From: Gammaproteobacteria bacterium
Lineage (GTDB): Bacteria; Pseudomonadota; Gammaproteobacteria; SZUA-229
Reading direction: 5' to 3'
NCBI GenBank assembly: GCA_029882215.1
Contig: JAOULC010000012.1
Location: 1 to 64,000, forward strand
Length of the DNA stretch: 64,000 nt
A program made the position numbers and the translations under genes. This document shows positions 43,431 through 51,543 of this stretch, piece after piece (the first letter of the stretch is position 1; each line of letters begins with the position of its first letter). The notes under the pieces are model-generated. The model was not told where the DNA came from, made no database searches, and saw only the letters and a program-made list of their open reading frames with translations.

Positions 43431-44084
43431 ATGGATTTTAATCAAATACTGGAAGTCGTTACGATCTGGGCTTTGCCGGTTATTTTTGCCATTACCCTGC
43501 ATGAAGCCGCACATGGCTGGGTGGCCAATAAGTTAGGTGATCCGACAGCCAGAGTGCTCGGGCGTATCACGATGAATCCGCTCAAACATATCGACTTAAT
43601 AGGTACGGTTATTGTGCCACTGGTACTGGTTGTGCTGGGCGGCTTTGTGTTCGGCTGGGCCAAGCCCGTACCGGTTGATATGCGAAATTTCAAACAACCA
43701 TTTAAAGATATGGCACTGGTCGCCGCTGCCGGGCCAATATCAAATCTGTTAATGGCCTGTTTCTGGACACTGATAATGGCTATCGCCATTAACTGGCTGA
43801 CGCCCGACCAGTGGATTAAAAGGCCGCTGGCAATGATGTCGCAAGCCGGCGTGGTGATTAATTTAATACTGATGGTGCTGAATCTGTTGCCACTGCTGCC
43901 GCTCGATGGTGGCCGCGTGGTGACGGGTTTGCTATCACCGCGGGCGGCCATGACATTTATGAAAATCGAGCCGTATGGCATGATTATTCTATTATTGCTG
44001 TTGTTTAGCGGCATATTAGGTAAAATTCTGGGTCCTGTTGTCGGGCAGTTGCAGTCGATTGTTTATACCATTGTTGGAATATAA
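43431..44084 (+). CDS. Site-2 protease family integral membrane metallopeptidase (M50)
   Basis: A 217-residue intramembrane protease-like protein with about five or six transmembrane helices. The zinc motif is HEAAH (24-28) and the third ligand aspartate is in LPLDGGRVV. The family cleaves membrane-embedded substrates; this short bacterial group lacks PDZ domains and its substrates are unknown. It is commonly found between yciO-type and trpS genes in gammaproteobacteria, as here. Confidence 0.92.
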   Translation: MDFNQILEVVTIWALPVIFAITLHEAAHGWVANKLGDPTARVLGRITMNPLKHIDLIGTVIVPLVLVVLGGFVFGWAKPVPVDMRNFKQPFKDMALVAAAGPISNLLMACFWTLIMAIAINWLTPDQWIKRPLAMMSQAGVVINLILMVLNLLPLLPLDGGRVVTGLLSPRAAMTFMKIEPYGMIILLLLLFSGILGKILGPVVGQLQSIVYTIVGI

Positions 44085-44130
44085 GCGACACAGCGCCATT
44101 ACAGGCTTTTTTGGTCATTAGAGGGTAACA

Positions 44131-45342
44131 ATGAATACCGTTTCTGTTCAACATCAACGCGTATTATCAGGTATGCGTCCTACCGGTTTATTGCATTTAG
44201 GACACTACCACGGGGTTTTGAAAAACTGGGTTAATTTGCAGCATGAATTCGAGTGCTTTTTCTTTGTCGCAGACTGGCATGCCTTAACCACAGAGTATGA
44301 AAACCCTGGCATCATTTCTGAAAGTACGAACGATATGGTGATTGACTGGTTAGCGGCGGGTGTTAGCCCTGGCTCTTCAAAGATTTTTGTCCAATCACGA
44401 GTCCCTGAACACGCCGAACTGCATTTATTATTATCCATGATCACGCCACTGGGCTGGCTTGAGCGCGTACCGACATTCAAAGATCAGCAGCTGAAATTAA
44501 AAGAGAAAGACTTAGCAACCTATGGCTTTCTTGGTTACCCGTTACTGCAAAGTGCCGACATCCTGGTATACAAAGCCGGTCAGGTGCCGGTTGGTGAAGA
44601 TCAGGTGGCCCACGTTGAATTAACGCGTGAAGTGGCAAGGCGTTTTAATCACCTGTATGGCCGTGAAATTGGTTTTGAAGAAAAAGCTGAAGCGGCTGTC
44701 TCCAAGATGGGTAAGAAAAATGCCAAAATGTACCGTGAATATCGTAAAAGCTATCAGGAACAAGGTGATGCACATGCGCTTGAAGTAGCCCGCGCCTTGC
44801 TGGAGTCACAACAGAATATTTCAATTGGCGATAAAGAGCGGCTGTTCGGTTATCTTGAAGGTTCCGGTAAAATCATATTGCCTGAACCACAGGCGTTGTT
44901 AACCAAGTCATCTAAAATGCCGGGACTTGACGGTCAGAAAATGTCGAAGTCTTATCGCAATACCATTGCGCTGCGTGATTCTGCCGATGACATCATGAAA
45001 AAAATGCGCACTATGCCAACAGATACCGCACGTGTCCGGCGGACGGATCCGGGTGATCCGCAAAATTGTCCTGTCTGGCAATTCCATGTGGTGTATTCGG
45101 ATGAAGCAACCTGCGAGTGGGTGCAGGAAGGTTGCAAGAGTGCTGACATCGGTTGTGTTGAATGTAAACAACCGGTGATTGATGCGGTGATTGCAGAACT
45201 AAAGCCCATTCAGGAACGGGCCAAAGAATACATTGAAGATCCAAACGCGGTAAAAGCCATTATAGATGAGGGCTGCGAAGCGGCACGTGATGTCGCTAAA
45301 GATACGATGGAAGAAGTTCGTAAGGCGATGGGGCTGGGATAA
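44131..45342 (+). CDS. trpS: Tryptophanyl-tRNA synthetase
   Basis: A 403-residue class I aminoacyl-tRNA synthetase that charges tRNA-Trp. The HIGH-equivalent is HLGHYHG in the N-terminal Rossmann region (SGMRPTGLLHLGH) and the KMSKS loop is GQKMSKSYRN. It is longer than the roughly 330-residue E. coli enzyme: an insertion of about 60 residues (around 190-250, KMYREYRKSYQEQGDAHALEVARALLE) precedes the KMSKS loop, as in the longer proteobacterial TrpS type. It is followed after 1 base by scpA. Confidence 0.95.
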   Translation: MNTVSVQHQRVLSGMRPTGLLHLGHYHGVLKNWVNLQHEFECFFFVADWHALTTEYENPGIISESTNDMVIDWLAAGVSPGSSKIFVQSRVPEHAELHLLLSMITPLGWLERVPTFKDQQLKLKEKDLATYGFLGYPLLQSADILVYKAGQVPVGEDQVAHVELTREVARRFNHLYGREIGFEEKAEAAVSKMGKKNAKMYREYRKSYQEQGDAHALEVARALLESQQNISIGDKERLFGYLEGSGKIILPEPQALLTKSSKMPGLDGQKMSKSYRNTIALRDSADDIMKKMRTMPTDTARVRRTDPGDPQNCPVWQFHVVYSDEATCEWVQEGCKSADIGCVECKQPVIDAVIAELKPIQERAKEYIEDPNAVKAIIDEGCEAARDVAKDTMEEVRKAMGLG

Positions 45343-45343
45343 C

Positions 45344-46267
45344 TTGAGCACTAACGAGAAAAAACTGCAGGCAGGCTTGCAGCCTAGTCAGGATGAAATG
45401 CCGTTTGCTCTGGTTCAGGGGGAGCCGTTAACGGTTCTGCCCAAAGACTTATATATTCCACCTGACGCACTGGAAATCTTTCTCGAAGCATTTGAAGGCC
45501 CGCTGGATTTATTGTTGTACCTGATTAAGCGTCAGAACATGGATGTGTTAACCGTGTCGATTGCTGACATTACAGAACAGTACATGCAGTATATTCATTT
45601 AATGTCAGCGATCAGGCTGGAATTAGCGGCAGAATACCTTGTGATGGCCGCCATGCTGGCGGAAATTAAATCACGTATGCTGCTGCCGCGGGTTGATGAA
45701 GAGGAAGATGAAGAAGATCCAAGGGCTGAGCTGGTTCGTCGTTTACAGGAATATGAACGCTTCCGTCAGGCCGCTGAAGATATCGATCAGCTACCGCGCA
45801 TGAACCGTGATACCTATGAAATAAAGGTGGAACTACCGGATTTAAAACAGGATAAACCGCTGCCTGAGATTGATTTACGGGAACTGTTACTGGCCTTTCA
45901 GGATGTCCTTAAACGTGCCGAAATGAGTTCTCATCATCATATATCACGTGAGCCAATCTCTGTGCGTGAACGTATGAGCATCGTGTTATCTAAGTTATCC
46001 AGCAGTGAATTTACTGAATACACTTCGCTGTTTAATGTGCAGGAAGGTCGCCGGGGGCTGGTTGTTACCTTCCTTGCCATACTTGAACTGGTGAAAGAGC
46101 AGCTAATCGATATGATTCAGGCTGAACCCTATGCACCAATTCATGTTAAAGCCATTTCGACGGCCAGTAGTGATGAACATATTCTTGAAGAAGAGAGTGA
46201 TAGCGATGCGGATGCAACCGATGACTCTTATGAAACAGACAGTGATCCTGACACTTCTTCTCAATAG
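45344..46267 (+). CDS. scpA: Segregation and condensation protein A
   Basis: A 307-residue kleisin that joins Smc and ScpB in the chromosome condensation complex. The N-terminal LEAFEGPLDLLLYLIKRQNMDVLTV block is diagnostic. I place the start at TTG 45344, one base after the trpS stop and preceded by GGGG; the open frame extends upstream inside trpS. The C-terminal 25 residues form an acidic tail (EEESDSDADATDD) beyond the winged helix that binds the Smc head. scpB follows after 8 bases. Confidence 0.92.
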   Translation: MSTNEKKLQAGLQPSQDEMPFALVQGEPLTVLPKDLYIPPDALEIFLEAFEGPLDLLLYLIKRQNMDVLTVSIADITEQYMQYIHLMSAIRLELAAEYLVMAAMLAEIKSRMLLPRVDEEEDEEDPRAELVRRLQEYERFRQAAEDIDQLPRMNRDTYEIKVELPDLKQDKPLPEIDLRELLLAFQDVLKRAEMSSHHHISREPISVRERMSIVLSKLSSSEFTEYTSLFNVQEGRRGLVVTFLAILELVKEQLIDMIQAEPYAPIHVKAISTASSDEHILEEESDSDADATDDSYETDSDPDTSSQ

Positions 46268-46275
46268 GTAAGGTA

Positions 46276-47370
46276 ATGGATAAAATTAAATTAAAAAATA
46301 TTATTGAGGCTATTTTATTGGCTTCCGACCGGATACTGAGTCTGAGTCAGATTGAAAAAATGCTGACGGAAAAAAAGCCACCGGCTCATAATAAATCATC
46401 AGCAGACGAGCTGGCTGACGAGTCAGCAGTAGAGGTCGCGCTGGCGGCGAATGATGAAGCGGCTGTCGACGCAGAAGCAGAGACAGAAACAGAAGCACTT
46501 AGTGAAGAGCATAACGAAGCCGAAGTTATCGATGAGCCAGAGTCAGTCAACCTGAAAAACTCGATAAAAGAAATTATTGAGAATCTGCAGCAGGATTACA
46601 CAGGCCGTGCGATGGAGCTGAAAGAAGTGGCTTCGGGCTATCGTTTTCAGGTACGGCAGGAATATGCCGATAATGTCTCAAAGCTATGGGAAGAGCGACC
46701 GGCAAAATACTCACGCGCGTTACTCGAAACATTGGTGTTAATCGCCTATCGCCAGCCGATTACCCGCGGTGAGATAGAAGCGATACGCGGCGTCAGTGTC
46801 AGCAGCCATATCATCAAGACCCTTGTAGAGCGGGAATGGGTACGTGTCATCGGTCATCGTGATGTACCGGGGAAACCTTCTATTTACGGCTCAACAAAAG
46901 AATTTCTGGATTACTTTAATCTGAAATCGCTGGATGAACTGCCATCGCTGGCAGAGATCAGTGATCTGGATAAAATTGCACCTGAATTAGCCCTGAATGA
47001 AAAAGCCGATGAACTGCAAGCAGCTTTAAAAGAAGCGGCTACGACAGCGGAAATGGTTGCTGAAACAGCGCAAAGCAGACGAAAGATTCAGGTTAGAAGA
47101 ATGCGACGTGTGCGACGACTGAATCTGACGAATGTTGAGAACGTGGAAAGCGATCAAATGTCAGCCTTGAATGAAAAGGCAGGAGAACCCGATGCTGCTT
47201 TAAAAGAGCCGGAAACAGCCGAAATCAGCGGTAAAATTCAGGTCAGAAGAATGAGGCGTATGCGACGCAATAACCTGATGAGTGCTGCAAACGCACAAAG
47301 CGATCAAAGCGAAAGTAATGATACCACCACTAGTCAGGTAAACGAGCAGGACGAAGTAGAACTGAGTTAA
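46276..47370 (+). CDS. scpB: Segregation and condensation protein B, with acidic insert and basic repeat tail
   Basis: A 364-residue ScpB, much longer than the usual 180-220 residues. The two winged-helix domains are recognisable (IIEAILLASDRILSLSQIEKML; LLETLVLIAYRQPITRGEIEAIRGV; VREWVR-like and GKPSIYGSTKEFLDYF). An acidic Ala/Glu-rich insert splits the first domain (about residues 33-92). The C-terminal 130 residues contain a 58-residue tandem duplication in which each copy carries KIQVRRMRR-x-RR. The additional parts are likely disordered; a charged DNA- or partner-binding role is conceivable. Confidence 0.92.
   Translation: MDKIKLKNIIEAILLASDRILSLSQIEKMLTEKKPPAHNKSSADELADESAVEVALAANDEAAVDAEAETETEALSEEHNEAEVIDEPESVNLKNSIKEIIENLQQDYTGRAMELKEVASGYRFQVRQEYADNVSKLWEERPAKYSRALLETLVLIAYRQPITRGEIEAIRGVSVSSHIIKTLVEREWVRVIGHRDVPGKPSIYGSTKEFLDYFNLKSLDELPSLAEISDLDKIAPELALNEKADELQAALKEAATTAEMVAETAQSRRKIQVRRMRRVRRLNLTNVENVESDQMSALNEKAGEPDAALKEPETAEISGKIQVRRMRRMRRNNLMSAANAQSDQSESNDTTTSQVNEQDEVELS
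46990..47285 (+). repeat. Tandem duplication within scpB
   Basis: Two copies start at 46990 and 47164, 174 bases apart (58 codons). Both encode ALNEKA-E-x-AALKE at the beginning and an arginine cluster, IQVRRMRR, near the end. The frame is preserved. Confidence 0.75.
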
Positions 47371-47447
47371 AATATCATCTGACTGGTTGTTTTTTGATCA
47401 GTTTGTGACTATAAATTAACTAATGTATCTCTCTTCTGGAGCATGCT

Positions 47448-47687
47448 ATGGGTATATTGGCAGTACAAAACAGCGCTGTGATGGGTATTCAACAAGGCCT
47501 GACTAATTTACGTCGAAATGCGGCTGAAATAGCGAGCGCCGACCAGCTGAATAAAGCCGGTAGTGAAACCGATCTGGCGGGTTCCGTGGTGGGCTTAAAA
47601 CAAGCTGAAGTGCAGGTTCAGGCCAATGCTAAAGTTGTTTCAGCGGTTGATGATGTATTGGGGACATTGCTCGATACTCAGGCATAA
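47448..47687 (+). CDS. Small flagellar rod/hook C-terminal-like protein
   Basis: A 79-residue protein without a signal peptide. Its C-terminus (LKQAEVQVQANAKVVSAVDDVLGTLLDTQA) resembles the C-terminal coiled helix of flagellar rod and hook proteins, but no basal-body N-terminal domain or flagellar gene is nearby. It is well spaced from the ribosome-binding site (TCTGGAG) and precedes a SprA-related gene. Its function is unknown. Confidence 0.75.
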   Translation: MGILAVQNSAVMGIQQGLTNLRRNAAEIASADQLNKAGSETDLAGSVVGLKQAEVQVQANAKVVSAVDDVLGTLLDTQA

Positions 47688-47722
47688 ACTCTCTAAATTT
47701 TTTATTTTAACAATGGTTGTGA

Positions 47723-48388
47723 ATGGTGGAAATTATATCGCAACAATACCTGAACACCTCTCGCGGGGTTGAAACCTCAAGCCCTGCTTCGGTTAATGTA
47801 AACCTAAGCAAACCTCAATCTACAGCTGACAACTTTAACTCAGAAGAAGCAACACCTGAGCAAAAAAGAGAACAGCGTCAATACGAGCAATCAGTCGCTC
47901 AACAATTGCAGAAATTACAAAGCCGGGACCGCGAAGTACGTGCGCATGAGGCCGCTCACGTGGCAGCCGGTGGACGATATGTTTCGGCCGGACCAAGCTA
48001 TACGTATCAGCGTGGCCCCAACGGGCGCTTTTATGCAATTGGCGGAGAAGTGCAAATTGATGTGTCAGCAATTCCCTCTAATCCTGAAGCAACTCTAACA
48101 AAAGCAGAGGTGGTGCAAAGGGCGGCTTTAGCACCGGCACAGCCGTCTCCTCAGGATCTGCGGGTGGCATCGAATGCCGCCAGCTTAGCCTCAAGAGCCA
48201 GAGTTGAAATTGCGATTCAGCAAAGAGAGTTACAACAGGCGCAAGCGCAACAGAGAGAAAAGAGCGGGGCCGATAACAGCGATAATGGAGCCGATATAAC
48301 GAGTACAAATACTTCGTCTGTCACATCGGGCTATAGTACAGCGAGTCTGGCAGCACCGGCAGATGAAGTGTTTGATATAGTGGCGTAA
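47723..48388 (+). CDS. SprA-related putative metalloprotease
   Basis: A 221-residue protein with the SprA-related core: VRAHEAAHVAAGGRYVSAGPSYTYQRGPNGRFYAIGGEVQID, containing an HEAAH zinc-type motif (reported as putative metallopeptidase signature), and a helical Gln-rich C-terminus. No signal peptide is evident. Family members occur in many proteobacteria without known substrates. The gene lies 35 bases after the small rod-like protein and may be co-transcribed with it. Confidence 0.85.
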   Translation: MVEIISQQYLNTSRGVETSSPASVNVNLSKPQSTADNFNSEEATPEQKREQRQYEQSVAQQLQKLQSRDREVRAHEAAHVAAGGRYVSAGPSYTYQRGPNGRFYAIGGEVQIDVSAIPSNPEATLTKAEVVQRAALAPAQPSPQDLRVASNAASLASRARVEIAIQQRELQQAQAQQREKSGADNSDNGADITSTNTSSVTSGYSTASLAAPADEVFDIVA

Positions 48389-48394
48389 AGCGCT

Positions 48395-48685
48395 CTAGTT
48401 TTTCATTGTTGCAGCGACTTCATAGCTTTCATCGTCAGTTAAATGACACCTGATCACTTCAATGGTTGCGTGTAACGGAGGTGTTAAATTGCTGCCGGCT
48501 TTTACGATGATATTGACTTCAGTACCCATAGCAATCGCGTGATCGGTATGGAAAAGAATGCCATCACCACTGATGTTTTTCACATGACCAGTGCGTGTTT
48601 CTGCATGACCACTTTCCGTGTATTCAAGCTGGCACTCTACTGGCATCCGGTAAAAGCTGCGTTTTTCTGCGAAATCATGCTTCAT
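48395..48685 (-). CDS. PilZ-domain c-di-GMP-binding protein
   Basis: A 96-residue single-domain PilZ protein. The c-di-GMP-binding RxxxR is in EKRSFYRMPVE and the second motif (D/N)xSxxG in VKNISGDGILF. It should act as a small c-di-GMP effector, complementing the cyclase and phosphodiesterase genes found earlier in the window. It converges on the SprA-related gene with 6 bases between. Confidence 0.9.
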   Translation of the reverse strand: MKHDFAEKRSFYRMPVECQLEYTESGHAETRTGHVKNISGDGILFHTDHAIAMGTEVNIIVKAGSNLTPPLHATIEVIRCHLTDDESYEVAATMKN

Positions 48686-48773
48686 GGATTGATCCTATCA
48701 ATATACGTATACTGATTTATATAGGTTATGCATGACAATAACTCAATAGAACCACAATGGATAGATTAAGGTG

Positions 48774-49295
48774 TTATTTTTCCAGCAGCCGCGGGATTAA
48801 CATCGCCAGGTTACAGGGTGATGTGCGGTGATCCAGCTGTTCTTTGATAATGGAATCCCAGCCTGTTCTACAGGCACCTGATGAACCGGGCAGACAGAAA
48901 ATATAAGTTCCGTTTGCGACCCCGGCAATGGCACGGGATTGTAATGCCGAGGTTTTGATTTCGTTATAGGAGATCATGCGAAACATTTCGCCAAAACCTT
49001 CAATTTCTTTATCCAGTAATGGCTGAACCGCTTCCGGGGTACCATCCCGGCCGGTTACACCAGTACCGCCTGTGGTGACGACAGCATGGATCTCGGGATC
49101 TGCAATCCAGCCTGAGATAGCAGCTCTTATCTGATAGATATCATCGGTTACAATTTTTTTACTCAAAACCTTATGTTCGGCGGCAATGGCGCGTTCCACC
49201 AGTGCTTTTCCAGATGTGTCATCGTCTTCTGTGCGGCTGTCAGAAATGGTTAAAACAGCTAAATTCAAAGAAATAAACTCACGATTGTTAGACAT
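48774..49295 (-). CDS. moaB: Molybdenum cofactor biosynthesis protein B
   Basis: A 173-residue protein of the MoaB/MogA family that acts on molybdopterin adenylylation in molybdenum cofactor synthesis. TISDSRTEDDDTSGKAL, VTTGGTGVTGRDGTPEAV and FCLPGSSGACRTGWD are characteristic. It stands alone on the minus strand between the PilZ gene and rluB. No other moa gene is in the window. Confidence 0.94.
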   Translation of the reverse strand: MSNNREFISLNLAVLTISDSRTEDDDTSGKALVERAIAAEHKVLSKKIVTDDIYQIRAAISGWIADPEIHAVVTTGGTGVTGRDGTPEAVQPLLDKEIEGFGEMFRMISYNEIKTSALQSRAIAGVANGTYIFCLPGSSGACRTGWDSIIKEQLDHRTSPCNLAMLIPRLLEK

Positions 49296-49418
49296 ATCTG
49301 ATACCTGTTAATAAATCAGTTAAAATAAGGGAGGTACATATTAAACCAGGTTCGGATGAGTACCAATATTTTGTCTTATTATATCGTGTCGCTGACACGT
49401 TCAGGTGTTTAGGTTTTT

Positions 49419-50255
49419 ATGGAAACAGAAAGAATTCAAAAAGCTCTTGCCCGTATGGGTCTGGGATCACGAAGAGAAGTTGAGCGATGGATTGAAGAAG
49501 GGCTTATTCGTGTTAATGGTAATGTGGCGACACTGGGTCAGTCGGTAAAAGAGGGTGACAAGGTCAGCTACAAAACCAAGAAGATAGAAATAAAATCCGC
49601 TGATAAACTGCGAACCAGAGTACTGGCGTATCATAAACCGGAAGGTGAGGTGACTTCGCGCAAAGACGAAGAGGGCAGAAAAACCGTATTTGATTCTCTG
49701 CCGCGTCTGCAAGCGGCCCGCTGGGTGGCTATTGGCCGTCTTGATATGAATACCACCGGTTTATTATTATTTACCAATGACGGTGAACTGGCTAATCGTC
49801 TGATGCACCCTTCACATGAAATAGAGCGAGAATATGCGGTCAGAATTCTGGGTGAAGTGAGTAATGAAATACTGCATGAACTGCATACCGGTGTCTTACT
49901 GGAAGATGGCATGGCACACTTTGATACCATTGTTGATGCGGGCGGGCAAGGTGCCAATCACTGGTATCACGTTACCCTGAAAGAAGGCCGCACCCGTGAA
50001 GTGCGTCGTTTATGGGAGCATTTTGGTTTTAAAGTTAGCCGGCTGATTCGGGTTCGTTACGGAGACATAGAATTATCCCGCGCCATTCGTCAGGGTAATT
50101 TTAAAGAGCTGACGGATACCGAGGTGACGAAACTGTCTGCCAGTGTGGGTTTAACCAGAGTTAATAAAGACAAGATTGATGAACAAAGGCGGCAGAAATA
50201 CACTTCTGCCACACCCAAGAAGAATCTCGGTAAATTCGGTAACAAGAAACGCTAA
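49419..50255 (+). CDS. rluB: 23S rRNA pseudouridine(2605) synthase
   Basis: A 278-residue RsuA/RluB/RluE-family pseudouridine synthase with an N-terminal S4 RNA-binding domain (RIQKALARMGLGSRREVERWIEEG). The catalytic aspartate is in GRLDMNTTGLLLFTNDG. RluB acts on U2605 of 23S rRNA; the sequence fits RluB better than RluE or RluF, helped by the nearby scpA-scpB genes, which commonly precede rluB. A basic C-terminal tail ends the protein. Confidence 0.93.
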   Translation: METERIQKALARMGLGSRREVERWIEEGLIRVNGNVATLGQSVKEGDKVSYKTKKIEIKSADKLRTRVLAYHKPEGEVTSRKDEEGRKTVFDSLPRLQAARWVAIGRLDMNTTGLLLFTNDGELANRLMHPSHEIEREYAVRILGEVSNEILHELHTGVLLEDGMAHFDTIVDAGGQGANHWYHVTLKEGRTREVRRLWEHFGFKVSRLIRVRYGDIELSRAIRQGNFKELTDTEVTKLSASVGLTRVNKDKIDEQRRQKYTSATPKKNLGKFGNKKR

Positions 50256-50280
50256 AAATAAATACTGGAGTATTAGAGCA

Positions 50281-51312
50281 ATGAAAACACTATATTTCCT
50301 CGTCATCTGTTTTTTACTGGCAGCCTCAGCGGTTTCTGCAAAAGAAGAAGGAGAGCTTGGCGAGGGTATGGTTAACCCCGGTTATCATGAAAAGCCGGAA
50401 TGGTTTAAAAACTCCTTTCTTGATCTGAACGAAGACATTGCCGAAGCCTCTGAGGCTGGGAAAAAATTAATCGTATTTTTCTATCAGGACGGCTGTCCGT
50501 ACTGTAAAAAGCTACTGGATGATAATTTCTCACAGAAAGCGATTGCTGATAAAACCAGAAAATACTTTGATCTGGTTGCTGTCAATATGTGGGGCGATAA
50601 AGAATTGACACTGGGTGATAAAACCTATACAGAAAAAACCTTTGCCGAAACGGCCAGTGTTATGTATACCCCGACCATTTTATTTTTTGATGACAAAGGC
50701 CGCGTGATACTGAGAATGAATGGTTATTACCATCCTACAAAATTTAATGCTGCACTAGACTATGTCGGTTTAAATAAGTACAAAACAGAAAAGTTCAGCG
50801 AGTATATGGCAGGTGTTTCCACACCCGCATCAAGTGGCAAACTACACGGTGCTATAACGACCCTGAGCCGGCCATATAATTTAAAGAAAGCCTTAAGCGG
50901 CAGTAAGCCTGTTGTTATCATGTTTGAACAGAAGCAATGTCCGGACTGTGATGAGCTGCATCTTGATGTTCTGCAAAAGCAAGAAAGTATCGACCTGCTT
51001 AAATCATACGAAGTAGCCGTATTTGATATGTGGAGTGATGAGGTCATCATTACCCCTGCTGGTCAAAAAACAACGATCTCGTTATGGGCAAAGCAGCTGA
51101 ATATTCAGTATGCGCCCAGCCTGGTTTTTTTTGATAAAAAAGACAAGGATGTATTTCGTATAGAAGGCTACCTGAAATCCTTTCATGTACAGTCAGTGCT
51201 TGATTATGTTGCACAGTCAGCCTACAAAAAAGAAAAAAACTTTCAGCGCTGGATAGACAAGCGCGCGCATAAATTGCGTGAACAGGGTATTGAAGTAGAC
51301 CTGATGAAATAA
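50281..51312 (+). CDS. Secreted double thioredoxin-fold protein (SoxW-like)
   Basis: A 343-residue protein with a signal peptide (ending near AVSAKEE) and two thioredoxin-like domains. The first has CPYC (C72/C75) in FFYQDGCPYCKKLL, the second CPDC (C220/C223) in FEQKQCPDCDELH. Both domains share the SoxW/YyaL-like pattern of a fixed proline (YTPTILFF, YAPSLVFF). The duplication suggests a periplasmic disulfide reductase or transfer protein; SoxW-type proteins serve sulfur oxidation. ATG 50281 has GGAG upstream; the frame extends back into rluB but the start is clear. It is 25 bases after rluB. Confidence 0.85.
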   Translation: MKTLYFLVICFLLAASAVSAKEEGELGEGMVNPGYHEKPEWFKNSFLDLNEDIAEASEAGKKLIVFFYQDGCPYCKKLLDDNFSQKAIADKTRKYFDLVAVNMWGDKELTLGDKTYTEKTFAETASVMYTPTILFFDDKGRVILRMNGYYHPTKFNAALDYVGLNKYKTEKFSEYMAGVSTPASSGKLHGAITTLSRPYNLKKALSGSKPVVIMFEQKQCPDCDELHLDVLQKQESIDLLKSYEVAVFDMWSDEVIITPAGQKTTISLWAKQLNIQYAPSLVFFDKKDKDVFRIEGYLKSFHVQSVLDYVAQSAYKKEKNFQRWIDKRAHKLREQGIEVDLMK

Positions 51313-51435
51313 ATACGTCTGCCGGCAGCGTATTCTTAATTATTTACCACTTGCTCTGAAGATGAATCGTTGCAGTGTCAGCGACTGAGCTTTCATGTAA
51401 ATTATTAGCGTTATAAAACTTTCCCGTCACAGACC

Positions 51436-51450
51436 GCGACAATTAGTCGC
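51436..51450 (+). promoter_or_regulatory. RegA/RegR-type box upstream of the TonB receptor operon
   Basis: GCGAC-AATTA-GTCGC is a perfect inverted repeat matching the GNG(A/G)C-N5-GNCGC pattern described for RegA/PrrA/RegR regulators. It lies 94 bases upstream of the receptor start. A similar box precedes the RegB-like kinase gene in this window. Confidence 0.65.
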
Positions 51451-51543
51451 GCGTCAATCTGTCACTTCTGCCTTTGTCTGGTTTCACCTAGAATCGTCTG
51501 ATATTCCCATTTTGAGAATGTAAAAATATAGGCGGGTCTTCCA

